Part shown: in pieces, positions 34,701-44,677 of the stretch
Layout: every line of letters starts with the position of its first letter
Numbering within the stretch: the first letter of the stretch is position 1
Notes under the pieces: model-generated
Seen by the model: only the letters and a program-made list of their open reading frames with translations
Databases searched by the model: none
Told to the model about the DNA's origin: nothing
Translations under genes and position numbers: made by a program
Source of the DNA: Eretmocerus hayati
Lineage: Eukaryota > Arthropoda > Insecta > Hymenoptera > Aphelinidae
DNA length: 64,000 bases
Direction: 5' to 3'
Assembly: GCA_029851415.1 (NCBI GenBank)
Contig: CM056744.1
Coordinates: 13,585,268-13,649,267 of the forward strand

Positions 34701-35584
34701 GCTGAGTCAAATTTTAAGTACTTTTTATAATGCGGATAGTTATAAGTTTTGTTCGAATGATGAGATCGAGCCTCATTACTCACTAATCCAGGTAATATGC
34801 TCCAGTAGAAACAATCTGGACTCTTGTTTTTAATATTAATGACAGCGTGTTTTTTCTCAATCCAATCTGGAAGTTCTACATATTTTGAAGCACTTAGCAT
34901 TTTCGTTTTAGCAATGCTGACTTTGAGCGACAGAATTTCTGATAAAGGATAACCGGATCCACAATCTTCGAAAGATGACATTTCATCATTAAAAAATGTT
35001 ATAGACTCGTCAAACCATCGATTTAATCGTGAAGATTTCATGAGGGTCTCGTAACGCGTTTGAAAATGTTTGATCAACGATGTTTCTTCCCCTAAATTAA
35101 AATATGCAGAAAAAATCAGACAAACTTTAGCAGTTTCGAATTTTTTAATGTAAGGTCTCAAAAATTTCAATATGAGAGGTTTCGCAAGAGTGAAGAAAGT
35201 AGTCATGTCTATACAATTAATATTACCACAAATACCACTTACAATACCATTTTTGAAGGCGCTTGGTCCAGTATAGGATGATAAATCACCGATATTTTCG
35301 TTACCACTCGATTCATACATATTGTGAAGAATGATGTATTTCGATTTCGATTCGTTATAAAATGTCTCGAGTCGAGCTTTGTGCCCAGTTGTCAAAATTA
35401 TTTGATTCGTCGTATTCATCCTTGCAACGTGAGAAATATGGCGCATAAGTCTCTTATAATCCCTATTCAGCTTCGAAATTCGTTTAAGATTCACTGTACT
35501 CACGTCCTCCTCTCTTAGCGCGTTGAATATTTTCAAGAGAGACTCTCTGTCGTTGGCAATGGATTGTAGCAACATGTCGCTCAT
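31712..35584 (-). pseudogene. Protein-primed family B DNA polymerase, copy B
   Basis: The best preserved polymerase. The start is 35584. Exon 1 is 34046-35584, intron 1 is 33991-34045 (GTATAC...TTTCAG), exon 2 is 33865-33990, intron 2 is 33808-33864 and exon 3 is 31712-33807. Motifs in order: GSGYPLSEILSLKV, YVELPDWI, a zinc motif CNRCLHCFHSSEKLQSH, exonuclease I LYADLEFVLQ, CHICDQ...DHCH on exon 2, KYDFHLLI, LYLKIDVLLLCDIF, motif A YEDANSLYATAM, motif B MSNSVFGKTIENIRKR and motif C CYTDTDSMIYF. Two defects are seen: a TAA at 33095-33097 and an intron 2 donor reading ATAAGT instead of GTAAGT. It would replicate linear ends by protein priming. A divergent OBL gene starts 188 bp upstream. Confidence 0.9.
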
Positions 35585-35974
35585 GGTGAGGCGTAGGAGT
35601 ACCTTCTGCGCTTCAGAAACTTCAATGAGCGAGTATCATATGCTTTATATGTAGTTTCGATGTGGCTTCGATCTTAGATTAGATCATCGTCTTAGATCAT
35701 CGGTCCCTCTCATCGTTACTCCTACTCTTTTGTTCTTGTTATAGAAGCTTGCATATCAGTGTACAAGTAAGTATGTCTGATCCACTCAGAGCTCTCAATA
35801 GATCAGGCAAGTTCCCTCAGCTTGTTAAAGTACGAAATTTGTCTACGAGTCGACGATATTTAATTAAAAACGCGTCAATCATAAATACGCAATACGGTGA
35901 ATCTTGTTCATTAACTTTACTTAACGAAAGGAATGAAAACATTGTAATTTACGTACCAAAACCAACTTTAAAAT
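35193..35974. repeat. 782-bp segment duplicated in inverted orientation
   Basis: Covers the 5' end of PolB B, the divergent promoter and the 5' end of the neighbouring OBL gene. A nearly identical inverted copy of exactly the same length is at 40866-41647. Confidence 0.8.
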
Positions 35975-36246
35975 TGTTGTTGAAAAAACGCGAGTTCTGA
36001 TAAAAAAAATTTAATCAAAAAAATAAATTGTATTGTCGTCCTGTTGAAATCGGGAGCTACCGCCGACTAAGATTTTACACTTCGTTGGACCAAGCATCCG
36101 AAAGTGAAGAAGAAGATGAACAAAACCATGTCATCGGAAGCACAGGACCAGTCGAAGCATCTCCAGAAGCTTCCGGTGGAAACGGGGAGTCCAATAATCC
36201 ATCAAGCAGCCGAACCAATAGATCCAAAGCATCCTCTACCAGATAA
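35773..36246 (+). pseudogene. OBL copy B, frameshifted
   Basis: Starts at the ATG at 35773, diverging from PolB B. The N-terminal part reads SDPLRALNRSGKFPQLVKVR, SRRYLIKNASIINTQYGE and a strand ending YVPKPTLKLLLKKREF, with a stop at 35998-36000. The frame resumes downstream as YCRPVEIGSYRRLRFYTSLD and then a Ser/acidic tail to 36246, so a frameshift or small indel splits it near 36000. The pattern (strand, TQYG, strand, VPKP) matches the other OBL proteins. The tail overlaps the next PC4-like gene. Function as a single-strand-binding accessory is inferred only from context. Confidence 0.55.
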
Positions 36247-37281
36247 TCAACATCTACCAGCAGATGCGCATAAGCTGGCTAATTTAGTGAATCGAATGAT
36301 TCGTAAAGCCAGCCCTTAAACTCAACTGGATGAACGGTGAGTTTTTCACAAGTTTTTCCTCTCAGAAAGAAAATATTTTTTCAAAAGTTGGCGACGTTTC
36401 TTGACTTGTTCCAGAATGAACATTCCATTCGGTAACACATCAAAACCATCGGAAGAATCGGGGAATTCTAGCGAGGCTCAAAGTCTAAAAATTGAAGAGT
36501 CAGAAATTGAGCCTATACTCATTGGTACATTCGTTGTCGATGATGATGACGACAATGATGTGAACATTGTTTGTGAGAAAAAAAATGGTCAAGTTAAAAG
36601 GAAGCTTGAAGACATGTTGAGCAACAAATTTTTTGAGGCTGAGGAAGCCGAAGTAGCCATCCGTATAATTAAACCAAAGTAAGTTATAGATTTTCCTTCA
36701 TCTAGAATTTTTTATTTAAATTTCATCTTTCGAATTTCAGTAAGAAAGAAGTAGAAGAGGCTCGTGATTACGTAAGAAGCCTCCAGAATAAAATCGAACC
36801 CCAAACCCTTGGGATAAAAGGAAAGCCGTTCAGCATCGTGATGGAATCGGGAAAACGAGGAATCAGCATCAATTTTACGACGTGGGATGAATTAGTCAAT
36901 AAAATCAAGGAACTTGCGGAAACCAAGACAGGAGGATCTGGTAAGATCAATGACATATTTTATGAATACAGAAATAAGGGTGTTTTCCCTGTACTAACGT
37001 TAGTTCAAAAAAATTCGAATACCATAAAAGCTTCGTTTAATTCATTCGTAAATTTATTGTTCTTCGGAAAATTTGTTAAGCAACGATTTGACAATTTTAT
37101 TATATCAGAGCAAAAAAGGAAATTAAACATTGGAGAAATTGCTACACTTCTGAAAACTGATATCAAAAGCAAAGAAATTAACAAATGTGATAAAATAGGA
37201 ATAATCAAATACTTAACGTTTTTAGATGTAGACTATGAATGTATTGCTAATGAAATCGATGAAATATTGTATAAGCTATGA
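36104..37281 (+). pseudogene. PC4-like acidic protein, copy B (best preserved)
   Basis: Three exons: about 36104-36336, 36415-36678 and 36741-37281. Introns are 36337-36414 and 36679-36740, both GT-AG. A TAA at 36317-36319 breaks exon 1. Exon 2 is acidic and contains VVDDDDDNDVNIV and KRKLEDMLSNKFFEAEEAEV. Exon 3 has GKPFSIVMESGKRGISINFT followed by TWDELVNKIKEL. This closely follows the PC4/p15 coactivator pattern (strand, G-x-K-G-I-S-L-x(4)-W, helix), which binds single-stranded DNA as a dimer. A further ~100-residue helical domain follows, ending DEILYKL. An AATAAA lies just after the stop. It likely works with the polymerase on single-stranded DNA; assignment is by motif only. Confidence 0.6.
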
Positions 37282-38861
37282 TGTACTAATAAACATTCTT
37301 TCACATCATATATAATCGTTTCATTTTTAACCATATCTCAAATACAATAGAAAAATCTTAATCAGGATCAACTTCTGATACTATATGGAATAAGGTGAGC
37401 CCACGAATTATTAGATTGAATATTGCTTCAAAACTCCCATAAAAATATATACATCATCCATATTCACATTACGTCGAGTAAAATCTATGGATAAGGGGGA
37501 ATCATTATATAATACAGCATTATACCTACTTAACAACTCGACATCTAGATTTCTCAATTCAAACATGATTAGAAAATTATGAGATAGCCCCCATCTGATT
37601 ACTTCTTCGCAGTCCTCTCTAATCGCTCGCATTCTGCCAAATGTTCGAGTCGACAGATCTTCAGCAAGATCTCGTAGAACCAGCCAAAATCTCGAGAGAG
37701 GGAGGAGTTGAGCTAAAGATATATTGAGTTGAGTAAAATATTTGGATGAGTTGGATGAAATAAGTGCTTAAACTTACTTGAAATTGTAGCTAGAGATTCC
37801 ATACTGAAAATTCAAAACACAAGCACTGTTTATTTTCAAATGTGCAGAAAGCGACTGCTGAGACGAGAATTCGAAATGCATAGCTATGAACGAAGAAACC
37901 GGCTGCAAAACCTGTTTCGTATGAAACTGCATCTCTGGGTCAAGTCGAATAACCCGTTTTAAAACTGTTCATTCAAAATTCTATGATCAAATCTTCCAAT
38001 CGCTTATGTACTTGATGCATCTAAAAGAGCTATAGCAAAAAGCTTGCATCAAAGTGCAGCAAGCTGCAACTCGTAAAAGAGCCACAGCAAAAATGTACCA
38101 TCACAATCTTCCAATCGTTGATTCAATACATTATACATCAAGCTGCAGCTTGATTTCATGTAAAAGCCACAGCCAAAAGGCATCAGGCTGCAGCGAAGCT
38201 GCAGCTCGATTTCATGTAAAGAAGTCGTAGCAAAAAGCTTGCATCAAACTGCAGTAAGAAGAGCCGCAGCAGATCATCATGCGACGGGGAAAGAGTAACG
38301 GGATTCGATCATCATCCGACGGGAAACATAGCCAAAGTTCGGTGTCAACACCTCCCGAGATCTTGCTACGGCATGATGGCTGCGGAGATCTGGGAGGGAC
38401 TGTTGCGATCGAGAGGGGCCCGATTGGATAGGTAGGCAATGCCAAGGAGGACCGTAGCCAAAGAGAGAGGGACGAGATTGATGAGCTATCCACGCCCATA
38501 TAGATGAGCTATACACGTGCGTGCATGGCTATATGCTCGTGCGCATATATAGTTAGCTATATGCATAGTGTACATATAGTTAGCTGAGCTTTATGCATAT
38601 GACTAACTAAACTACGTAATTATTAGTAATTATGATGCAATACTTACCCAGGTTGACGAGAATGACGCCCTGTTTGGGGTGCATCATCTCCTGGGTAAGG
38701 GTAGTTCCCACCCTTATTCATCCCCATATATAGACCTAGTGAAAACTACCCTTAATGGGGGCTGAACCGGCACAGCTCATCCTACTGTAGTTTCTTTTCA
38801 TATCTCTGAGGATATATAAGAGCTTGAAACTCTGTAGTTTCCAGTCAGTCTACCAGAGGCA
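37282..38861 (+). promoter_or_regulatory. Long intergenic region upstream of OBL3
   Basis: No gene is supported. At 38030-38260 degenerate repeats of AAAAGAGC(T/C)ATAGCAAAAAGC and GCTGCAGC occur. From about 38200 to 38830 the sequence matches 50926-52270 (minus an inserted palindrome), including TTGATG/GAGCTATA words and an inverted AAGGGTAGTT/AACTACCCTT pair (38698-38757). It ends in TATATAAG (38813-38820) and a TCAGTC initiator (38845-38850). This looks like a conserved promoter and possibly replication region of the OBL/PC4 module. Confidence 0.5.
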
Positions 38862-39623
38862 ATGACAGCATTCAACAAAATCAATAAGTATAACCCCAAC
38901 CAATACAATACCAAAACAGTATTGATCTTGATATTAAACATCCATACCGAGTAACTTCGGTGAAAAATATTAAGACTAAATACGGTCCAGCGATCGTCAT
39001 TAGTCTCAGAGATCCTAAGAATTCGGAGACATTTGACATATTTGCGCCTAAAGGATTGGCGCAATCAATCCAGGAAGATTTAGAGGAAAATTTGAACTTA
39101 TCAAACCGAGACAATACTTGTCTCGTTATCCAACTGGAGAAGGGTGAACGTAAATCAAATTCAAAGAAACAGTGAATGAGGCTCGAGAAAAGGAAAAGAA
39201 GAGAATCATAGAGAGTGATTCTGAATCCGAACAGGAGGATTCCGAGGACAAAGAAGAAGAGGAGAAAATACCGCCTCCACCACTTCCGTCAGCAGAGAAG
39301 GAAAAAGTTTCTCAGGACGTTCGAGACGCGAGCGAAAATAAAGTGAGTTCAATCGTTATAGTGCTCTCAGACCATGAGAGCGATGGAGAGGAGGAGGACC
39401 CGGAGACTTTGAAATGGACACCTCTCCAAGACGACTACGTAAGCAGTAGTAATGACGAATTTATTCCTCAGTGCCCAGAAGCAGTTCCAATTAATCAAGT
39501 TCTATACACTCTCGATGATTATGATAGGAAGCAGGGCATACTTATGGATGCTCAACCGATGCCGTTGTATTGTGAACCGTTATACAATAATGAGGAAATT
39601 CAAGAGCTCTTGAATGAATTTCG
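38862..39623 (+). pseudogene. OBL copy 3 with acidic tail
   Basis: The ATG is at 38862. The frame fails within the first 95 bases, resumes at about 38925 (VKNIKTKYGPAIVISLRDP, then ETFDIFAPKGLAQSI), and shifts again near 39150 into KFKETVNEAREKEKKR. It continues through an acidic/Pro stretch (EQEDSEDKEEEEKIPPPPLP) and TLKWTPLQDDYVSSSNDEF to a splice donor at 39624 (GTGAGT). It belongs to the OBL2 subtype. A matching but more damaged copy of the same region lies at 44.1-44.67 kb. The TATA/TCAGT promoter upstream supports this start. The exon after 39624 was displaced by the retrotransposon remnant. Confidence 0.55.
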
Positions 39624-39709
39624 GTGAGTATCATTCCCCTTTTTCAGTTCTAACAGCAACATTAATGAGAGCAGCAACAACGGTGGCAACATCAATGAGA
39701 CCAATGTCC

Positions 39710-39960
39710 TCAAAGCTCAATCATATGTAAAATGAAGGAAAAGAAAAGCATTTGTCTATATTCTTCCATTCTCTCACCAAAACCCTGAACTACGTTGTTT
39801 ATCTCCTCGTATCCAATCATTAATTCTTCTTTCATTTGTACTATCTTATTATTGGTCTCCCCTTGACGATCAAGTATGCTATCAGCCAATGATGCACTTT
39901 CCATAAATTTTAAATCATAGTGCTCACTATTTTTTTCGAAACGCTCAGATAGATTGTAGT
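39710..39960 (-). other. Possible coiled-coil fragment
   Basis: The minus-strand frame (ending at 39710) has helical, charged sequence such as QGETNNKIVQMKEELMIGYE and NNVVQGFGERMEEYRQML. It may be a fragment of a coiled-coil structural gene like that at 16577, or chance. It lies at the left border of the retrotransposon-like segment. Confidence 0.25.
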
Positions 39961-39994
39961 GAGATTTTTTCAAACCAATCACTTCTGTAGTCGC

Positions 39995-40807
39995 ATGACC
40001 GGCTACAACCGCCGGAAACAAACACCATGCGCACTAGCAAACGGAGCACATGCCGAATCATTACCCAGCCCACGAAGGGAAAACGCCTACCTCCAAGCGC
40101 CGGGAAATATGGCCGCCCACGATGACCCGTGCGACCCAGACGAAGACCTCGATGTGGGGTCCGCACAAGATCTAGTACCCCCTCCCATTCCGCCAATGAG
40201 GATTGAAAACTCAGAACGCGACGAGGAACAGCCCGGACCCTCAATAGGTGGCCGCAACAGCACGATAAACCATGACACGGATAACAACCCCAGCCCAGGC
40301 AATAATCACCCGGAGGTTAAGCCAACCAGTATGGCCGACACCAGCCAGCACGATGAGCAAGAACACGGCAGAATAGTAACAGCAATCATAGAACTGGACG
40401 ACCCAATTCTGGATGCAGTCGACCACTTCCTAACATACGGAGCTATCGAGTCTGTGTACATCAAATACATTAGGAACGAAGACCCCCAAATGACCCACCG
40501 TCTGGGCATATTCACTTACGTGACGAAAAAGGGCACCGAAAAAGCTATTACAGAAGGAATACTCTACAAACCTAGACATGGGCATCCAAGACCTTTAAGA
40601 CCCGCCCACAAAAATTCCACCTTCCGATACCATCAGGACTGCGAGGCAGAAATTAACATCCGCGATTGGGAGAACCACCTATGTTACTGCAAACGACAGA
40701 GAAACCTGCGTAAGACAAAATACATGCTGTACGATTACAAAATCGGGTCAATGATCGAGAACCACGTAGCGGGCCCATCCAACCACCAAAACATACAGAG
40801 GAGCTAA
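39995..40807 (+). CDS. Unrecognised ORF, retrotransposon-associated
   Basis: An open frame of 270 residues from the ATG at 39995. The first half is low-complexity, Pro/Asp/Glu/Asn-rich (DDPCDPDEDLDVG, PGPSIGGRNSTIN). The second half is more ordered, with IVTAIIELDDPILDAVDHFL, a FTYVTKKGTEKAITEGI segment and clustered Cys/His residues near FRYHQDCE and HLCYCKRQRN. Codon use is richer in G/C third positions than in the neighbouring element genes, which suggests a different origin. A gag-like or accessory protein of the LTR element is possible; I do not recognise it. Confidence 0.35.
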   Translation: MTGYNRRKQTPCALANGAHAESLPSPRRENAYLQAPGNMAAHDDPCDPDEDLDVGSAQDLVPPPIPPMRIENSERDEEQPGPSIGGRNSTINHDTDNNPSPGNNHPEVKPTSMADTSQHDEQEHGRIVTAIIELDDPILDAVDHFLTYGAIESVYIKYIRNEDPQMTHRLGIFTYVTKKGTEKAITEGILYKPRHGHPRPLRPAHKNSTFRYHQDCEAEINIRDWENHLCYCKRQRNLRKTKYMLYDYKIGSMIENHVAGPSNHQNIQRS

Positions 40808-40865
40808 TCAGATTCCACCAAGGAGTAGCACGAGAGGTCCCCAAACCATTCAAAAATGTTGATGG

Positions 40866-41647
40866 ATTTTAAAGTTGGTTTTGGTACGCGAATTACAATG
40901 TTTTCATTCCTTTCGTTAAGTAAAGTTAATGAACAAGATTCACCGTATTGCGTATTTATGATTGACGCGTTTTTAATTAAATATCGTCGACTCGTAGACA
41001 AATTTCGTACTTTAACAAGCTGAGGGAACTTGCCTGATCTATTGAGAGCTCTGAGTGGATCAGACATACTTACTTGTACACTGATATGCAAGCTTCTATA
41101 ACAAGAACAAAAGAGTAGGAGTAACGATGAGAGGGACCGATGATCTAAGACGATGATCTAATCTAAGATCGAAGCCACATCGAAACTACATATGAAGCAT
41201 ATGATACTCGCTCATTGAAGTTTCTGAAGCGCAGAAGGTACTCCTACGCCTCACCATGAGCGACATGCTGCTACAATCCATTGCCAACGACAGAGAGTCT
41301 CTCTTGAAAATATTCAACGCGCTAAGAGAGGAGGACGTGAGTACAGTGAATCTTAAACGAATTTCGAAGCTGAATAGGGATTATAAGAGACTTATGCGCC
41401 ATATTTCTCACGTTGCAAGGATGAATACGACCAATCAAATAATTTTGACAAGTGGGCACAAAGCTCGACTCGAGACATTTTATAACGAATCGAAATCGAA
41501 ATACATCATTCTTCACAATGTGTATGAATCGAGTAGTAACGAAAATATCGGTGATTTATCATCCTATACTAGACCAAGCGCCTACAAAAATGGTATTGTA
41601 ACTGGTATTTGTGGTAATATTAATTGTATAGACATGACTACTTTCTT
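40866..41647. repeat. Inverted 782-bp copy of PolB/OBL promoter region
   Basis: Nearly identical to 35193-35974 in reverse orientation. It holds the first ~125 codons of a polymerase (plus strand, from 41256) and the first ~70 codons of an OBL protein (minus strand, from 41067), both cut off at the segment borders. The flanking sequence on both sides is of retrotransposon type. Confidence 0.8.
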
Positions 41648-41996
41648 AGGTCCACGCGAAGACACGACTAAGCGATGAGGACGCCGCCCAAGAACCAAGA
41701 GGGGGAGGAGACCAAGAAAAAACAATAATAGAAATATATCCGATGGGTTTAGAATTAAGATTGAGGTGACGGGTATATATTTACATATATCATTCAATAA
41801 CTCCCCCTTACAACCAGTATATTCCATGCATCATTTCAAAATGAATCAGATCAGACACTAACCCAATGCCTACAAGCCACTACCGGGAACCACCGTTTAG
41901 AAGCACTTGTACGAGTACAAACCTAGTCAGAGACATTACACCAATAACATTCAAAGTTGACTCGTTCACTCTTTTGGCTCACCACAACACCCCGCC
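41648..41996. other. Retrotransposon-type sequence, no gene recognised
   Basis: Continuation of the GC-richer segment after the inverted duplication. No reading frame with recognisable motifs. Confidence 0.4.
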
Positions 41997-42434
41997 ATGT
42001 ATCTTAACACGCTAGTAGCCATCCTGCTTCAGAGCAAAACGCGTAAAATCTCTTCAACAGAAAGTATAATCCTCTCAGTATCTAATCTCCTCACTGTAGC
42101 ACTGACATCATTTTATCTGAAACCAGTAAGCCAGAATCGAGCCACCCTCAACCGAATTCATTCGACCTTTGTACCAATTCCTTTCTTTCCGAAGACGAAG
42201 AAATCTCATGACATAACAAATGTATTTTGGCATAGAAATAAGACCAAAATAGATTACGTCCCTTTTGAGACAAAGAAATCTCATGACATAACAAATGTAT
42301 TTTGGCATGAAAATAAGACCAAAATAGATTACGTCCCTTTTGAGACGAAGAAATCTCATGACATAACAAATGTGTTTTGGCATGAAAATAAGACCAAAAT
42401 AGATTACGTCCTTCCAGAGATCAATGAGACCTAA
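41997..42434 (+). CDS. Unrecognised ORF with 25-residue tandem repeats
   Basis: An open frame of 145 residues. A hydrophobic N-terminal part (residues ~20-45) is followed by three in-frame copies of a 25-residue unit containing KKSHDITNVFWH and NKTKIDYV. The DNA period is 75 bp, so the repeats keep the frame, and the two inner copies are almost identical. It lies in the 3' internal region of the LTR element, where an envelope-like or accessory frame can occur. No family recognised; it could also be chance preservation of the frame through repeat amplification. Confidence 0.3.
   Translation: MYLNTLVAILLQSKTRKISSTESIILSVSNLLTVALTSFYLKPVSQNRATLNRIHSTFVPIPFFPKTKKSHDITNVFWHRNKTKIDYVPFETKKSHDITNVFWHENKTKIDYVPFETKKSHDITNVFWHENKTKIDYVLPEINET
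42191..42415 (+). repeat. 75-bp tandem repeat, three copies
   Basis: Three consecutive 75-bp units with very few differences, each containing AATCTCATGACATAACAAAT. Period is divisible by three. Confidence 0.85.
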
Positions 42435-42746
42435 GGAAAAACGGCAGACTACCTCTCTTACCTAGCAGCAGATGACCGGTCCCCATCCACACCATCTAAC
42501 CTGATACAGAACCCACCATTCCGAAAGAAGAAAACTTCCCTTGCAAAAAGCTCGATTGAATTACGGAGGCTCACCTGGACTCCTACTAACACACTCTCTC
42601 TGAAACGAACATAATGTCGGCAACATCATCATGTAATTTAGATCGTAAGAATAATATGCGTAATCATGTAATCTGAGAAAAACGACACACACATATGCAC
42701 ACTCACAATCGCGACGAGGACGTCTCGAAAATCAAGAAGGGGAGGA

Positions 42747-44047
42747 TGTGAGGTAACAAAGCAAAAGCTTTTTGCTCCTATAGAATAATATTCGTAGAAT
42801 GATGAGAAACGATCGAGGTAGTGAACACTTGAGGATATTGAGAAGAGGGTCCGCTGTAAAGTTTGAAGACGGCAATTTTGTTTGGGAAGTAACGAAACAC
42901 GTATTACTCATTTCGACTTCTTTCTCCCGACTGAGCAGACACATAATCCCGACCTTTTGCATCGCCCATAAAAGGTGTCAAAATGAATAGACAACGAGCA
43001 GAGAGTGACGCCGCAGGTAACCGTGAATGGCGGTATGAGAGAAAGAATCAAACACTTCAATAAAAGTTTTGCGGATACCCGTCTTAAAACATTTTTACAA
43101 GCAACTTCGAGGAAAAAACTTTTTCCAAACAATTGAGAGTGCGTCTTTGCAGCCACCCAAGGTGTGTAGCTTCTAAGACGCATAAAGTATATAAGCACCC
43201 TAACTTCAAGGGAGCCAGCTCAGTACAGTTCAAGTTCAGTCAGAAGTCAGTCGTTCAGTGGCTCGGTCGATCAGGGGCCAAATCTCTTAATATACCTCTT
43301 ACAATCAGGAAAAACCCATTTTCCAACAAATCCGCAATTCGATTCGTAAAGTTCAGCCAAAAGTATTAAGGCTAATCCGATCAAGTGCAACCATCAGTAT
43401 CAGTAAAGTCTCCAGCTCACGTCAATCTTGAATAAAGTGCCCGAATCGCGGAACCAGATAGTAAAGAAGAGTGAACGACACGAGAAACAGCGACATACTC
43501 ATTCTCCGCCTGTACCGGTCTAGCCCACAGCGTGCATATTCAAGCGCCACCGATTATTCACAAGCTAAACGAAAGGCCCACGACGCCAGGTAAAGATTCA
43601 TACACCTAACATAGCAGGCGCTAATAGTTCTCGTTTCGCTGAGTCCGTTTCTCTCTCCTCCTCCCATTCACACGCATTTTGGCTTCGAGACAGATCTTCG
43701 CCGCCTCAACACAGCTACATATAATTCAAACACGCCATTCAAGTTAATTAAGCCTCGGTACTTAAAATTTCAAGCCCCAGTGTTATGAATTTGTGCTTCC
43801 GTGAACCAGACCTTTAACAGATCCCATAGTCAAACGAATCTACTCACGTATTTTACCAGTCCGTTCTCATTCCTGTACGGGAATAACCCGCAATCGATTC
43901 ACGCCTCTGCCAACCAAGTTTCCACTGCAACGGGTTTCTGTCCCCGGAAAATTAAGGCAGAGTGGTAGCAGCTCTGCTTGGGGAAGTCCATCCCGTAAAA
44001 CATACGACCAGTTTACTTTTCCAGGGTTTTCCGCCGCGGGCGTAACA
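42747..44047 (+). mobile_element. Long terminal repeat (LTR 1), ~1.3 kb
   Basis: Starts TGTGAGGTAACA right after a purine tract and ends GTAACA at 44047. It contains TATATAAG at 43188-43195 and AATAAA at 43431, as expected of U3 and R. A second, interrupted copy lies at 53153-56303. The sequence after 44047 (DDQDVEDCEITIRV in one frame) belongs to a PC4-like gene, so the LTR inserted into an element gene. Confidence 0.7.
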
Positions 44048-44677
44048 GATGATCAAGATGTAGAGGACTGTGAGATCACTATCCGAGTGGTGGACCTGCT
44101 ATAGTTATTAGTCTCAGGGATCCGGAGCATTCCGAAACATTCGATATTTTCGCACCTAAAGGACTATCTCAATTAATTCGAGAAAATTCAGACAAAGATT
44201 CACAATTATTGAATAGAGACAATATTCATCTTGTCGTGGGAGTCATTAAGGGCGAACGGAAAATCAAGTTTAAGGAAACAGTTGTTGAGCTTGCGAAAAA
44301 AAGGAGAGAATTGTAGAGAGTGAAGATTCCGAATCCGAACAGGGAGAGTATAAGAGTGAGGATTCCGAGGAGGAAGAGAAGAGGAAAAAATGCCGCCTCC
44401 ACCACCTCCAGCCCCACGAAAGAAGAAAAATGTCTCAGGACGCCCGAGACGTGGCAGGAAATAGAGTGACTTCAAGACTCATCGAGCTCTCGGACTATGA
44501 GAGTGATGAATAGGAGGAGGACCCAAAGACCTTGAGGTGGACACCTCTTCAAGATGATTATGTAAGCAGCAGCACTGATAAAACCCTCCCTCAGTGTCCG
44601 GAAGGAATTTCCATTAATCAAGGTCTCTACAACCTCGAGAATTGTTTTGAGGAGGAGCGCCAGCGTATGAATGACTT
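44048..44677 (+). pseudogene. PC4-like fragment joined to OBL copy 4
   Basis: The first ~45 bases encode the acidic VEDCEITIRVV end of a PC4-like exon, then abruptly GPAIVISLRDPEHSETFDIF of an OBL protein. That continues to KGERKIKFKETVVELAKKRR and a stop near 44316. Broken frames after it still show the acidic and TPLQDDYVSSS parts known from the copy at 39.4 kb. The join probably reflects recombination between repeated modules. It lies directly upstream of the R2 gene. No function can be retained. Confidence 0.55.

Larger units (their letters stand above)
39961..42746 (+). mobile_element. Internal part of an LTR retrotransposon, damaged
   Basis: GC-richer than its surroundings and directly followed by a purine tract (AAGAAGGGGAGGA, ending 42746) and an LTR, so I take it as 3' internal sequence of an LTR element. 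An inverted 782-bp PolB/OBL segment is embedded at 40866-41647. No reverse transcriptase or RNase H motif was recognised, so the superfamily is open. The left border near 39960 is uncertain. Confidence 0.5.

Noticed and set aside
40087..40515. Antisense open frames opposite 39995-40807
   Set aside because: GC-rich shadow of the sense frame, with no domain.
42108..42383. Antisense open frames across the 75-bp repeats
   Set aside because: Shadow frames of the tandem repeat; a period divisible by three keeps all frames open.
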